NCBI GenBank assembly: GCA_900470965.1
Contig: UCCS01000048.1
Location: forward strand, 1 to 64,000
DNA from: Hyphomicrobiales bacterium
GTDB lineage: Bacteria; Pseudomonadota; Alphaproteobacteria; Rhizobiales; Rhizobiaceae
Reading direction: 5' to 3'
Length of the DNA: 64,000 nucleotides
In this document: positions 36,715 to 46,669 of the stretch, piece by piece
Layout: each line of letters begins with the position of its first letter
Position numbering within the stretch: position 1 is the first letter of the stretch
Made by a program: the position numbers and the translations under genes
The notes under the pieces: model-generated
Databases searched by the model: none
What the model saw: only the letters and a program-made list of their open reading frames with translations
What the model was told of the DNA's origin: nothing

Positions 36715-36834
36715 CACTGAACTCGGGTCCACAATTGTTACATTTCTAATGTGGGCCACACTGGCGAGTTAACCAGCGTCACGCAATGTAAACCAATTGT
36801 TAAGGTTAACGGCCGGGCGCAGGCTGTGGATTGT

Positions 36835-37494
36835 TCAGCCATAGACGCCGCGCACCAGCCGTTTCAACGCGGTGGCCGCCTTCTCCCAGTCCTTGCCGTT
36901 CTTCAAAACCAGACCCGCGCACTGACCGCCGGCGGCCGCCGACAGCACAAGATGCTGGATCGAGGCAAAGATCAGCGCATTGACGGCTGCCGGATCGATG
37001 CCCTTCGGCGGCGTCAGCGAGCCGCGCATGCGATCCAGCCACAGTCCGAGCGCTTTTGAGCGCGCCTCGGAAAGACGCCTCACTTGCTCGGTATTTTCCG
37101 AGATCTCCCAGGCGACGATGCGGCGCATTAGGGGATCGTCGCGCAGCGCTTCCAGGAAAAGCAGCGACAGCCGCTCCATGAGATCGCCATAGGTCAAGAG
37201 GAACATGCCGCCGGTATCTTCGGGGATGCGGTCCTTGACCCAGTTGCCGAGATCGGCGCCGATCGCCTCGACGAGGCCGTCGAGACCACCGTAATAGCGG
37301 TAGATGAGCTGCTTATCGCAGCCGGCGCGGCGGGCGACGGCATTGATGCCGAAATTCTGGAAACCCTCTTCCGCCAGCAGGTTCTTGGCGGCTTTCAGGA
37401 TAGCGCGTTCCGTAGCGCTTCTGTCGCGGATACGCTTTTCAGGCTCATTGGCACCCGTCTGTTCGAGCGCGGCCATGGCAGTTTCATTCAGCAT
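36835..37494 (-). CDS. TetR family transcriptional regulator
   Basis: A 219-aa TetR-type repressor. The N-terminal helix-turn-helix (about 26-72) reads ATERAILKAAKNLLAEEGFQNFGINAVARRAGCDKQLIYRYYGG; the C-terminal ligand domain follows. A 14-bp inverted repeat lies 19 bp upstream of its start and may be its own operator. The gene is divergent from map, about 250 bp apart. Targets and ligand are unknown. Confidence 0.92.
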   Translation of the reverse strand: MLNETAMAALEQTGANEPEKRIRDRSATERAILKAAKNLLAEEGFQNFGINAVARRAGCDKQLIYRYYGGLDGLVEAIGADLGNWVKDRIPEDTGGMFLLTYGDLMERLSLLFLEALRDDPLMRRIVAWEISENTEQVRRLSEARSKALGLWLDRMRGSLTPPKGIDPAAVNALIFASIQHLVLSAAAGGQCAGLVLKNGKDWEKAATALKRLVRGVYG

Positions 37495-37513
37495 TCGGTC
37501 AACCCCGGTCTGT

Positions 37514-37527
37514 CACCAATCGGTGAG
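37514..37527. promoter_or_regulatory. Possible TetR operator
   Basis: TCACC-AATC-GGTGA lies in the 5' region of the tetR gene, within the wider CTGTCACC...GGTGAGTAACAG. Its place and size fit autoregulation. Confidence 0.45.
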
Positions 37528-37742
37528 TAACAGTGGAATTTTCCGTTCACAATCCTATCTTATTGAGAAGACTGTGGATATTGATGGTCCGCAGCTCTGC
37601 TGACGCTGGTGGGCGGCCCGGCGGCATTTTTTCACCCGGTACAACGCGCCCGAGAAATCTTGCCCATGCGGTTGATCGCGATGGACGAACCCGGCATAGC
37701 TGCATTATGAAAAGAGACGACAATTTCTGCTAAGGCCTTGCA

Positions 37743-38579
37743 ATGGTGAATTATATCGAAGCCTCCTCCGCGCCGCCGAAGAATACCGGCGCCATCAGGC
37801 TTTATGGCCCTGAAGCATTCGAGGGAATGCGCAACGCGTGCCAGATGACCGCGCGCTGCCTCGATGCGCTTGCCGATATCGTCAAGCCGGGTCTCGCAAC
37901 CAATGAAATCGACCGCTTCGTTTTCGAATTCGGCATGGATAACGGCGCCTATCCGGCGACCCTGAACTATCGCGGCTATACCAAGTCCACCTGCACTTCG
38001 ATCAATCATGTGGTCTGCCACGGCATTCCCGATGACAAGCCGCTGCGCGAGGGCGATATCGTCAATATCGACGTGACCTTCGTCGTCGACGGTTGGCATG
38101 GGGATTCGAGCCGCATGTATCCGGTCGGCCAGGTCAAGCGCGCAGCCGAACGTCTGCTGGAAGTGACCTATGAGTCGCTGATGCGCGGCATTGCCGCCGT
38201 TCATCCCGGCGCGCGCACCGGCGCGATCGGCGAAGCGATCCAGACCTATGCCGAAGCGGAGCGCTGCTCCGTCGTGCGCGATTTCTGCGGCCATGGTGTC
38301 GGCCGTCTCTTCCACGATTCGCCGAACATCCTGCATTACGGCCGCGCCAATGAAGGGCCGGAACTGCGTGAGGGCATGATCTTCACCATCGAGCCGATGA
38401 TCAATCTCGGACGCCCGCATGTGAAGGTGCTGGCGGACGGCTGGACCGCCGTGACGCGCGACCGGTCGCTATCAGCGCAGTACGAACATACGGTCGGCGT
38501 GACCGCCAATGGCTGCGAGATCTTCACGCTGTCGCCCGCCGGTCTCGACCGGCCAGGCCTGCCGCCGCTCAACGGGTAA
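37743..38579 (+). CDS. map: Methionine aminopeptidase type I
   Basis: Removes the N-terminal Met from nascent proteins. The 278-aa enzyme shows the metal ligands of the pita-bread fold: D in [21 protein letters not shown] (two Asp), H in [13 protein letters not shown] in [10 protein letters not shown] and E in QYEHTVGVT. It carries no N-terminal zinc-finger extension, as expected for a bacterial type I enzyme. radC follows 8 bp later on the same strand. Confidence 0.97.
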   Translation: MVNYIEASSAPPKNTGAIRLYGPEAFEGMRNACQMTARCLDALADIVKPGLATNEIDRFVFEFGMDNGAYPATLNYRGYTKSTCTSINHVVCHGIPDDKPLREGDIVNIDVTFVVDGWHGDSSRMYPVGQVKRAAERLLEVTYESLMRGIAAVHPGARTGAIGEAIQTYAEAERCSVVRDFCGHGVGRLFHDSPNILHYGRANEGPELREGMIFTIEPMINLGRPHVKVLADGWTAVTRDRSLSAQYEHTVGVTANGCEIFTLSPAGLDRPGLPPLNG

Positions 38580-38587
38580 CACTCGCC

Positions 38588-39403
38588 ATGGCGAAAGGTC
38601 CCGTTCCGCAGGTTGGCAACGACGAACTGCCTTTCGACATGGACGAGGATATCGCTATGGACGAACGGGCGTTTTTCGGACAGCCGTCAAAGGCGGCAGC
38701 TTCCGCCAAAAAAGCCGCCCTGCCCGCCAAGGAAGAGCATTATCACGGCCATCGCGAGAGGCTGCGCAATCGCTTCCGCGACCATGGCGATACGGCGCTT
38801 GCCGATTATGAAATCCTCGAACTTCTGCTTTTCCGGCTGATCCCGCGCCGCGACACCAAGCCGATTGCCAAGGCACTGATCGATCGCTTCGGGTCGCTTG
38901 CCGGCGTCTTCGGCGCACCGGCAGCGCTGCTGCAGGAGGTCAAGGGCGTCGGAGAGGCGGTGGCGCTCGATCTGAAGCTGATATCCACCATTAGCCATCG
39001 CACGTTGAAGAGCGAGCTCAAGGGCAAGCAGGTGCTTTCCTCGTGGTCGTCGGTCATCCAGTATTGTCATGCGGCCATGGCGCATGAGACGCGCGAGCAG
39101 TTCCGCATTCTCTTCCTCGACAAACGCAACGCGCTGATCGCCGACGAGGTGCAGGGGCACGGAACAGTGGATCACACACCTGTCTATCCGCGTGAGGTGG
39201 TCAGGCGGGCGCTCGAGCTTTCGGCAACGGCGCTTATTCTCGTCCACAATCATCCCTCGGGCGACCCCACCCCATCGCGCGCCGATATCGACATGACGAA
39301 GATGATCATCGATGCTGCAAAGCCGCTCGGTATTGCCATCCACGATCACATCATCATCGGCAAAGACGGACAAGCAAGCCTCAAAGGCCTTCGCTTGATA
39401 TAA
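38588..39403 (+). CDS. radC: RadC/JAB domain DNA repair protein
   Basis: A 271-aa RadC protein. An N-terminal UPF0758 helical part (about 60-130, [39 protein letters not shown]) precedes a JAB/MPN metalloprotease-like domain whose motif [16 protein letters not shown] is near residue 220. The in vivo role is disputed. The first 50 residues are acidic and then Lys/Ala-rich and are not part of the domain. It overlaps no gene and is 8 bp downstream of map. Confidence 0.95.
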   Translation: MAKGPVPQVGNDELPFDMDEDIAMDERAFFGQPSKAAASAKKAALPAKEEHYHGHRERLRNRFRDHGDTALADYEILELLLFRLIPRRDTKPIAKALIDRFGSLAGVFGAPAALLQEVKGVGEAVALDLKLISTISHRTLKSELKGKQVLSSWSSVIQYCHAAMAHETREQFRILFLDKRNALIADEVQGHGTVDHTPVYPREVVRRALELSATALILVHNHPSGDPTPSRADIDMTKMIIDAAKPLGIAIHDHIIIGKDGQASLKGLRLI

Positions 39404-39451
39404 GACTGCGGCTAAGGCATGAAAAAGCCATCTTGGCGTTCTCCAAGCTGA

Positions 39452-40066
39452 ATGACTGACAACAGGATGGGAATTATGGGCATTTCTCCTGGTCGCTTGT
39501 ACGCGCCGCCGAGCCTCCGATCGCTGATACGACTGACACTTCTGCTGCTTGTCGTAGCCGGTCTCTATCTCGGATACCTGCAGCTTTCGACCAATGTTCA
39601 TGCGGTGGTCGATGGCCAGGTCTACCGCTCCGCCCAGCCCTCCCCCGCCAAGCTTGGCGAACTCGTCAAGGAGTACGGCATCAAATCCGTACTGAACCTG
39701 CGCGGCGACAGCAGCGGTGAGGCCTGGTACGACAACGAGGTCGCCGCAGCAAAGGGCCTCAATGTCCAGCATATCGATTTCCGCATGTCGGCGACGAAGG
39801 AACTCTCCATCGAGGAAGGGCGCCAGTTGATGGCGATCATGGCCGCGGCGCCCAAGCCGCTGCTCATCCACTGCAAGGCCGGCGCCGACCGTACGGGACT
39901 GGCTTCAGCCATCTACGTCGCCGGCGTTGCCAAGGAAGGAGAGATTGCGGCGGAGTCGCAGATCTCGCTGACATACGGCCATCTGTCGCTTTTCTTCATC
40001 GGCGCCTACGCGATGGACCGCACATTCGAGCGGCTTGAGCCAATGTTCGGCTTTTTGAACTCCTAA
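39452..40066 (+). CDS. Membrane-anchored tyrosine phosphatase family protein
   Basis: A 204-aa dual-specificity/PTP-like phosphatase with an N-terminal membrane segment (about residues 27-45). The catalytic loop HCKAGADRTG, with nucleophile Cys near residue 138, and the preceding VDGQVYRSAQP and GIKSVLNLRGD segments match the family that includes plant/bacterial tyrosine phosphatases of the DUF442/PTPc type. The catalytic domain should face the periplasm or the cytoplasm depending on orientation, which I cannot settle. The start at ATG 39452 is tentative; a second ATG is at 39467. Confidence 0.88.
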   Translation: MTDNRMGIMGISPGRLYAPPSLRSLIRLTLLLLVVAGLYLGYLQLSTNVHAVVDGQVYRSAQPSPAKLGELVKEYGIKSVLNLRGDSSGEAWYDNEVAAAKGLNVQHIDFRMSATKELSIEEGRQLMAIMAAAPKPLLIHCKAGADRTGLASAIYVAGVAKEGEIAAESQISLTYGHLSLFFIGAYAMDRTFERLEPMFGFLNS

Positions 40067-40163
40067 ACTGCACTGGAATACAAACTGTAACATTGACCGG
40101 CTACCGATGAACGCGCGACATTTCGCGTCGCAATATGATTCCAATTCCAGTTCGGGGCTAAAG

Positions 40164-41570
40164 ATGTTCCAGTACGATCTCGTGGTAGTCGGCAGCGGTC
40201 CGGCAGGGCGCCGCGGCGCAATCCAGGCTGCAAAACTCGGCAAGAAAGTGCTGGTCATCGAGCAGGGAAAACGTGTCGGCGGCGTGTCCGTCCATACCGG
40301 CACGATCCCTTCCAAGACGCTACGCGAAACCGCACTCAATCTCTCCGGCTGGCGCGAGCGCGGCTTTTACGGCCGTAGCTACCGCGTCAAGCAGGAGATC
40401 AGCGCTGAAGACCTGCGCCGTCGCCTGCTGATCACGCTGGATCATGAAGTGGAAGTGCTCGAACATCAGTTCGCCCGCAACCGCGTCCAGCACATCCGCG
40501 GCAAGGCAAGCTTCGTCGATACCAATACCCTGCAGATCATCAAGGACGACGGCGACACAATGACGGTGACTGGCGCCAGCATCCTGCTCGCCGTCGGCAC
40601 CAAGCCCTTCCGGCCTGACTACATGCCCTTCGACAACAAGACCGTGCTCGATAGCGACGAACTGCTCGATATCGAGGAACTGCCACGCAGCATGGTCGTC
40701 ATCGGCGCCGGCGTCATCGGCATCGAATATGCAACGATCTTTTCGGCGCTGGATACGGCCGTGACCGTCATCGATCCAAAGTCGACCATGCTCGACTTCA
40801 TCGACAAGGAAATCATCGAGGATTTCACCTATCAGCTGCGTGACCGCAATATGAAGCTGCTGCTCGGCACGAAGGCCGAGAAGGTCGAGCGGCTTGAGAC
40901 AGGCAAGGTGCAGCTGACACTCGACAGCGGCCGGCATCTCGTGACCGACATGGTGCTTTTCGCCGCCGGGCGCATGGGCGCCACCGATACGCTCAACCTG
41001 GATGCCATCGGTCTTGAGGCGGACAGCCGCGGACGCCTGAAGGTCAATCCCGAGACGTTCCAGACGTCCGTGCCTAATATCTACGCCGCCGGCGACGTTG
41101 TCGGCTTCCCGAGCCTTGCCTCGACCTCAATGGAACAGGGCCGCATTGCTGCGCGCGTCGCAATCGGCGCCGTTGCGAAGGAACCGCAGAAATATTTCCC
41201 CTATGGCATCTATGCCGTGCCTGAAATCTCCACCTGCGGCCTGACCGAAGAGGAAATGAAGGAGCGTGGCATTCCCTATGAGTGCGGTATTGCCCGTTTT
41301 CGGGAGACATCGCGCGGCCACATCATGGGCCTCGATACAGGGCTTCTGAAGCTCATCTTCTCGCTAAAGACGCGCCGCCTGCTGGGCGTACACATCGTCG
41401 GCGAAGGTGCTACCGAGCTCGTGCATATCGGCCAGGCTGTGCTCAACCTGAAGGGTACTGTTGAATATTTCGTCGAAAATACCTTCAACTACCCGACGCT
41501 TGCAGAAGCCTATAAAATCGCCGGCCTCGATGCGTGGAACCGCATGGGCGACATAAAATCTGAACTTTGA
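40164..41570 (+). CDS. sthA: Soluble pyridine nucleotide transhydrogenase
   Basis: Transfers hydride between NADPH and NAD+, a balance valve for redox metabolism. The 468-aa FAD enzyme has GSGPAGRRGAIQAAKLG near the start, then VHTGTIPSKTLRE, where the redox-active cysteine pair of lipoamide dehydrogenases is replaced, as is typical for SthA. NAD(P)-binding is GAGVIGIEYATIF (about 180-192), and FAD contact is YAAGDVVGFPSLAS. The ATG at 40164 is chosen; the open frame starts at 40107. A short hairpin follows the stop. Confidence 0.94.
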   Translation: MFQYDLVVVGSGPAGRRGAIQAAKLGKKVLVIEQGKRVGGVSVHTGTIPSKTLRETALNLSGWRERGFYGRSYRVKQEISAEDLRRRLLITLDHEVEVLEHQFARNRVQHIRGKASFVDTNTLQIIKDDGDTMTVTGASILLAVGTKPFRPDYMPFDNKTVLDSDELLDIEELPRSMVVIGAGVIGIEYATIFSALDTAVTVIDPKSTMLDFIDKEIIEDFTYQLRDRNMKLLLGTKAEKVERLETGKVQLTLDSGRHLVTDMVLFAAGRMGATDTLNLDAIGLEADSRGRLKVNPETFQTSVPNIYAAGDVVGFPSLASTSMEQGRIAARVAIGAVAKEPQKYFPYGIYAVPEISTCGLTEEEMKERGIPYECGIARFRETSRGHIMGLDTGLLKLIFSLKTRRLLGVHIVGEGATELVHIGQAVLNLKGTVEYFVENTFNYPTLAEAYKIAGLDAWNRMGDIKSEL

Positions 41571-41574
41571 AGAA

Positions 41575-41597
41575 GCGAGGGAACACCCCTCGCCTTT
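41575..41597 (+). terminator. Weak terminator after sthA
   Basis: GCGAGGG-AACAC-CCCTCGC followed by CTTTCC, starting 4 bp after the sthA stop. The U-tract is short. Confidence 0.5.
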
Positions 41598-41882
41598 CCA
41601 GGCTAGAGCACGTAAGCCACTGATCCTCAATTCTTATTTTACGAAAGCGCGCCTCATTGCACGCTATTGGTGGCTGCCTGTGGTCTGCGGCAACTGCCTA
41701 TATCCTATGTCAAGAGATATTGGTAAGGTCAGGGTGTTCGCGCCTTGCATTGTTCTATTGCGTTTTGCCTATCGCCTTCCCAAGTATGGGGCGCGCCTTT
41801 CGACAGCCTGAAATCCGTGTCTTAGACCGGCCTGCAGTACCACCAAGTCCAGCTATGCAGACCACAACGAAAGATAGTTATT
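41598..41882. other. Intergenic region before radical SAM gene
   Basis: About 285 bases with no supported gene. A 97-codon frame (41657-41950) runs into the radical SAM gene in another phase and lacks a ribosome site. No promoter can be placed with confidence. Confidence 0.35.
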
Positions 41883-43664
41883 TTGCCCGATATTTCAGAG
41901 GCTGCTCGCAGACGGTTTCAGCTCGTCCTGATAAAGCCGTCGCATTATGACGACGACGGCTACGTGATCCGATGGTGGCGGGCAATGATCCCCTCCAACT
42001 CGCTGGCGGCGATCTTTGGGATTGCCGCCGAGTGTGCGGAGCGGCAGGTGCTTGGGGCCGACACCGCCATCGACATCACCGTCATCGATGAGACCAATAC
42101 GCGGATCGATTTTGCGGCGCTGATCTCCCAGTTCAAACGCAATGACAACTTCGGGATGATTGCGCTTATCGGCGTCCAGTCCAACCAGTATCCTCGTGCG
42201 CTCGATATCGCCCGCCCCTTCCGCGATGCCGGACTGCCGGTTTCGATGGGTGGTTTCCATATCTCGGGATGCCTGTCGATGCTGAGTGGCGATGCCATCG
42301 GGCTCGACGAATGCCGCAAGATGGGTGTTTCGATGTTTGCGGGCGAGGCTGAAGGACGGCTGGAGATGATGCTGCGCGATGCAGCCGCCGGCGAGCTGAA
42401 GCCACTTTACAATTTCATGAACGACCTTCCCGGCATCGGCGGCACGCCGGTACCTTTCCTGCCGAAGGATAATATCCAGCGCACGCTTGGCCTCAGCACC
42501 AGTTTCGATGCGGGCCGCGGCTGCCCCTACCAATGCTCCTTCTGCACGATCATCAACGTGCAGGGCCGCAAATCCCGCTTCCGCTCGGCTGACGATGTCG
42601 AGAAGCTGGTGCGCATGAACTGGGCGCAGGGCATCCATAAATTCTTCATCACCGACGACAATTTCGCCCGCAACAAGGACTGGGAAGCGATCTTCGACCG
42701 GCTGATCGAGCTCAGGGAAAAAGACGGCATTCCGCTCGGCCTGATGATCCAGGTGGACACGCTCTGCCACAAGATTCCGAACTTCATCGAAAAATCGAAG
42801 CGCGCCGGCGTCACCCGCGTCTTCATTGGCCTCGAGAACGTCAATCCTGACAATCTGACCGCCGCCAAGAAGAACCAGAACAAGATCACCGAATATCGAA
42901 AGATGCTGCTGGCCTGGAAGGCACAGGGCATCATGACGCTGGCCGGTTATATCTTGGGCTTCCCGGCCGACACGCCGGAATCGATCCGTCGCGATATCAA
43001 GATCATTCAGGAGGAACTGCCGCTCGACGTCATCGAATTCTTCATTCTGACGCCCCTGCCCGGCTCCGAGGACCATCAGGTCCTCTGGAAGAAGGGCATC
43101 GAGATGGATCCTGATCTCAATATCTACGATGTCGAGCATGTCTGCACAGCGCATCCGAAGATGAGCAAGAAAGAGTGGGAAGATATCTATCAGGAGGCCT
43201 GGTCGCTCTATTACTCGCCTGAGCATATGAAGACCCTGCTGCGCCGCGGAGCGGCAACCGGCATCAAGCTCTCCAGCCTCGTCAAGGTACTGGTGTCGTT
43301 TGCGACCACCGTGCCGCTTGAAAACGTTCATCCACTGCAGAGCGGTCTGGTTCGCCTGAAGCATCCTTCGGAGCGCCGCCCCGGCCTGAAACGCGAGCAT
43401 CCGCTGCTCTTCTGGCCGCGCTTTGCCTTCGATACGATCCGCAAGCACGTATCGCTCGCCGGCACGATCATCAATCTCAGTGTTTCGGCCTTCCTGATTG
43501 CCCGCGATGCCGGCGCCAGAAGCTACATGGACAAGGCTTTGACCCCGGTCGCCGAGGACGACGAAGATGTTCTCGACCTCTTCACCAAGACCGCTGGCGG
43601 CACCGCTGCCGTCAGCCACATCAAGAAGGTTGCCGAACTGACCCATGCCCGCAAAGCCGTCTAG
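41883..43664 (+). CDS. B12-binding domain radical SAM protein
   Basis: A 593-aa radical SAM enzyme of unknown substrate. An N-terminal B12-binding-like Rossmann domain (about 10-160) precedes the SAM core with the iron-sulfur motif CPYQCSFC at about residue 216 and TDDNFARNKDWEAIFDRL further on. A C-terminal helical part follows. The start is TTG, because no ATG occurs before the conserved start and an in-frame stop lies at 41843-41845; the ribosome site is poor. No operon partner is present. Many alphaproteobacteria carry this family; it modifies an unknown molecule. Confidence 0.86.
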   Translation: MPDISEAARRRFQLVLIKPSHYDDDGYVIRWWRAMIPSNSLAAIFGIAAECAERQVLGADTAIDITVIDETNTRIDFAALISQFKRNDNFGMIALIGVQSNQYPRALDIARPFRDAGLPVSMGGFHISGCLSMLSGDAIGLDECRKMGVSMFAGEAEGRLEMMLRDAAAGELKPLYNFMNDLPGIGGTPVPFLPKDNIQRTLGLSTSFDAGRGCPYQCSFCTIINVQGRKSRFRSADDVEKLVRMNWAQGIHKFFITDDNFARNKDWEAIFDRLIELREKDGIPLGLMIQVDTLCHKIPNFIEKSKRAGVTRVFIGLENVNPDNLTAAKKNQNKITEYRKMLLAWKAQGIMTLAGYILGFPADTPESIRRDIKIIQEELPLDVIEFFILTPLPGSEDHQVLWKKGIEMDPDLNIYDVEHVCTAHPKMSKKEWEDIYQEAWSLYYSPEHMKTLLRRGAATGIKLSSLVKVLVSFATTVPLENVHPLQSGLVRLKHPSERRPGLKREHPLLFWPRFAFDTIRKHVSLAGTIINLSVSAFLIARDAGARSYMDKALTPVAEDDEDVLDLFTKTAGGTAAVSHIKKVAELTHARKAV

Positions 43665-43727
43665 AACGCCCTGCGTTCATTTGGACGCATCAAGGACGCT
43701 CTGACTCTTTGAATCACTCTATCCGAC

Positions 43728-43755
43728 ATCCGAAAATCGATTCCGATTTTCGGAT
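43728..43755. repeat. 12-bp perfect palindrome, RIME-like
   Basis: ATCCGAAAATCG-ATTC-CGATTTTCGGAT forms a perfect hairpin in the space between two gene units. This motif is typical of intergenic repeats in rhizobia. Confidence 0.65.
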
Positions 43756-44105
43756 GATGCTGCAGGCGCATTTGTTGAGGGATCAAGAGAGAACGGCCAC
43801 GTGATCTCGTGGCAGCGACGTGACGTCAATCTGCCGCCCGACCCCATTCTTAAGTTAATGGCGGTCGCGTCCTGTCACAGCCTCTATATCATCCAATTGT
43901 CAAAGCAAAGCAGGACGATCAATCGTCCCGTCTCTCGTCGCTTCAGCCAACAGCGTGAACCGTTCTGGAGCGTGTACGCTTGATCGAACCCGGCCTTGTA
44001 CCGGTTCTCGATCCTGTGTCGTGGCACCGCGTTGGCGTGGCTTCGCGTCTTGGCCGCGGGTCACGCCGATCTGAGCACGATCAGTCTGATTTCAGCGCAT
44101 CAACA
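43756..44105. other. Intergenic region with no gene seen
   Basis: About 350 bases between the palindrome and the tig terminator. A plus-strand frame of 60 codons starting at 43801 (MISWQRRD) lacks a ribosome site and family. I see nothing else. Confidence 0.35.
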
Positions 44106-44106
44106 A

Positions 44107-44135
44107 AAAAGCCCTGCCGCAAGCGGCAGGGCTTT
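44107..44135 (-). terminator. Rho-independent terminator of tig
   Basis: AAAAGCCCTGCCGC-AA-GCGGCAGGGCTTTTT: a 14-bp stem with A/T tracts on both sides, so it can work in both directions. It lies about 25 bp after the tig stop. Confidence 0.9.
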
Positions 44136-44159
44136 TTGAATTTCAGCTTGAAAAACCGA

Positions 44160-45653
44160 TTACTCGGCGCTGTCCTCGGAAGCCTTCTTCTTCGGAGCGG
44201 CCTTCTTCTTCGGAGCGGCTTCTTCGCCTGTGGCAGCTTCTTCAGAAGCTTCGGCCTTGGCAGCAGCCTTCTTCTTCGGAGCAGCCTTCTTGGTTTCGGC
44301 CTTTTCAGCGCCTTCGCCTTCTTCGTCGGCGAGCAGCTCTTCCTTGGTCACCTTCTTGTCGGTGACGGCGATTTCGGTCAGCAGGTGGTCAATGACCTTT
44401 TCTTCGAAGATCGGAGCGCGGATCGAAGCGGCGGCACCCGGCTGGCTGCGGAAGAACTCGAGGATCTGCTTTTCCTGGCCCGGATACTGGCGCAGCTGTT
44501 CGTAGATCGCGCGCTGCATTTCGTCTTCGCTGACTTCGACGCCGGCCTTTTCGCCGATCTCGGAGAGAACGAGACCAAGGCGGACGCGGCGCTCGGCGAG
44601 CTTCTGGTACTCTTCGCGCGCCTGTTCTTCGGTGGTGTCCTCATCCTCGAAGGTCTTGCCGGACTGAGCGAGGTCGTTGCTGACCTGGCTCCAGATGCCG
44701 TTATACTCGGCTTCGACAAGCTTGGACGGGGTCTCGAACTTGTACAGTTCGTCGAGCTGGTCGAGAATCTGGCGCTTCAGCTTCTGGCGCGTCAGCGAGC
44801 CGTACTGGGATTCGATCTGGCCACGGACGATTTCCTTGAGGCGGTCGGCAGATTCGAGGCCCAGCTTCTTGGCGAGTTCGTCGTTGATTTCGACATCAGC
44901 CGGAGCAGCAACTTCCTTGACGGTGACGTCGAAGGTGGCTTCCTGGCCAGCGAGGTTCTTGGCCGGATAGTCGGCCGGGAAGGTCACGGTGATGGTCTTC
45001 TCATCGCCAGCCTTGAGACCAACCAGCTGCTCTTCGAAGCCGGGGATGAAACGGCCGGAGCCGAGAACCAGTTCAGCGTCCTGATCGGTGCCGCCGTCAA
45101 AGGCAACGCCGTCGACCTTGCCGAGATAGTCCATCTTGACGCGGTCGCCGTTGGCAGCCTTGCCCTTCTTTTCGGCGTAGTCGCGGGCGCTTTCAGCGAC
45201 CTTGAGAACCTGCTCGTTGACTTCGTCGTCGGAGATGTCGACGACTTCGCGCGTGACCTTGATGCCCGCGTTGGACTTCAGCTCGATCGGCGGGAGAACT
45301 TCATAAGACAGGGTGAATTCAAAATCCTGCTCGGCGGCGAGGATCTTGTCTGCCTCATCCTTGTCTTCCGTCATGTTGATTTCCGGCTGGGTAGCCGACT
45401 TTTCGCCACGGCTCGACAGGATCTGGGTCGGCTGGTCGCGAACGATCTCGTTGACGAGATCGGCCATGATGGACTTGCCGTAAACCTTCTTGAGGTGAGC
45501 GGGCGGAACCTTGCCCGGACGGAAGCCGTTGATGCGAACCTTGTCCTTTACGTCGGCAAGGCGCTCGTTCAGCTTGTTTTCCATGTCCTTGGCCGGGATA
45601 ACGACCTTTATTTCGCGCTTCAGCCCTTCAGCGAGCGTTTCGATAACCTGCAT
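44160..45653 (-). CDS. tig: Trigger factor chaperone
   Basis: Ribosome-bound chaperone and peptidyl-prolyl isomerase. The 497-aa protein has the N-terminal ribosome-binding domain with [17 protein letters not shown], the FKBP domain (about 150-250, [20 protein letters not shown]) and a C-terminal helical chaperone arm. The last 60 residues form a Lys/Ala/Glu-rich tail with repeated KKAAPKKKA units, so the protein is longer than the usual 430-450 aa. The tail may bind nucleic acid or ribosome. It is downstream of tRNA-Leu. Confidence 0.97.
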   Translation of the reverse strand: MQVIETLAEGLKREIKVVIPAKDMENKLNERLADVKDKVRINGFRPGKVPPAHLKKVYGKSIMADLVNEIVRDQPTQILSSRGEKSATQPEINMTEDKDEADKILAAEQDFEFTLSYEVLPPIELKSNAGIKVTREVVDISDDEVNEQVLKVAESARDYAEKKGKAANGDRVKMDYLGKVDGVAFDGGTDQDAELVLGSGRFIPGFEEQLVGLKAGDEKTITVTFPADYPAKNLAGQEATFDVTVKEVAAPADVEINDELAKKLGLESADRLKEIVRGQIESQYGSLTRQKLKRQILDQLDELYKFETPSKLVEAEYNGIWSQVSNDLAQSGKTFEDEDTTEEQAREEYQKLAERRVRLGLVLSEIGEKAGVEVSEDEMQRAIYEQLRQYPGQEKQILEFFRSQPGAAASIRAPIFEEKVIDHLLTEIAVTDKKVTKEELLADEEGEGAEKAETKKAAPKKKAAAKAEASEEAATGEEAAPKKKAAPKKKASEDSAE

Positions 45654-45840
45654 GTCTTCCTACCTTCATTTCGTGGCGGCCGTGCCCAGACGCCGTTCGT
45701 TTCGGTGAGCACGACGCCGGCCAACTGCCGTGCGTGGCTTTTTCTCAATTCCTGTTCGTTCCGCCCAAAGCGGAACAGCACTCGCTTTTCGGGTATCCGA
45801 GACTATAAAGTTCCCAGTCTTCCCGCCCTGCAAGGCAGTC

Positions 45841-45925
<85 letters not shown>

Positions 45926-46078
45926 GTTCGCGAAACCGCATGCATATGCCTGCGCATGAGGCCTTCCGAGCGCGGCGTCTCTATATCACCCGATTTAGAA
46001 CAGGCAAAGGAAAAATGAACGGCAAATGACAGGGATTTGTGGCCAAAAGCGCACTGTTCCCGTCAGCCACCTCGGCTC

Positions 46079-46669
46079 TCAATAAAGAGGCTCCTCATAG
46101 GCCGGCTTGCCGTCCAGCACGAGGCTGCGGATCTGCGCGGCACCGGAGGAAGAAATGCTGGCTGCGATCGAAACGACGCCCTCGTTACGGGCCTCTTCCA
46201 GCGGCCTGCCTTCGCCTTCCGGCACGTAATAGCGCTCTATCCCGTATTCGACCCGGATGGTTTCGCCATTATTGGGACCATAGCTATAGAAAGGCAGGCT
46301 GCGCAGTACGACCGTATCTGGTGCTGCCGGCAATTCCTTGAATGACGATTCGACAATGTTCCAGAAGCCATCCTGCTGGCGCTTGAGGCGCACCCACAGG
46401 GTCTGCTCGCCCGCTTCTGCCGGAATGCCGCCGGTGACTGTCGAGACCGGGACCGACGATATATCGTAGTTCAGCACCACGTAGTCGCCACGCAGGAAAT
46501 CGCGTGGATCAACCGGAGCCGTCTTCAGCAATACTTCGGTGCCGCTTGCCAGAATAGAAGCACGGCTCTGGATGATGTAACCGAGGATCAGCGTCTGCAG
46601 GCCAGCGACGAGGATCGCCGCAACAATATAGAAGCGGCCGGTTTGCGGTCTTGCGAAGGCAAAGCTCAT
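46079..46669 (-). CDS. GDYXXLXY-motif membrane protein
   Basis: A 196-aa protein with an N-terminal membrane segment (about 14-35) and an extracytoplasmic domain carrying the family motif RGDYVVLNY near residue 60. The family name comes from that motif and the function is unknown. Its ATG overlaps the stop of the DUF2157 gene by four bases, a gene pairing that is general for this family, so the two proteins probably act together in the membrane. Confidence 0.9.
   Translation of the reverse strand: MSFAFARPQTGRFYIVAAILVAGLQTLILGYIIQSRASILASGTEVLLKTAPVDPRDFLRGDYVVLNYDISSVPVSTVTGGIPAEAGEQTLWVRLKRQQDGFWNIVESSFKELPAAPDTVVLRSLPFYSYGPNNGETIRVEYGIERYYVPEGEGRPLEEARNEGVVSIAASISSSGAAQIRSLVLDGKPAYEEPLY

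Noticed and set aside
41895-43646. Minus-strand frame of 583 codons opposite the radical SAM gene
   Set aside because: No recognisable domain; the CPYQCSFC motif is in the plus-strand frame.
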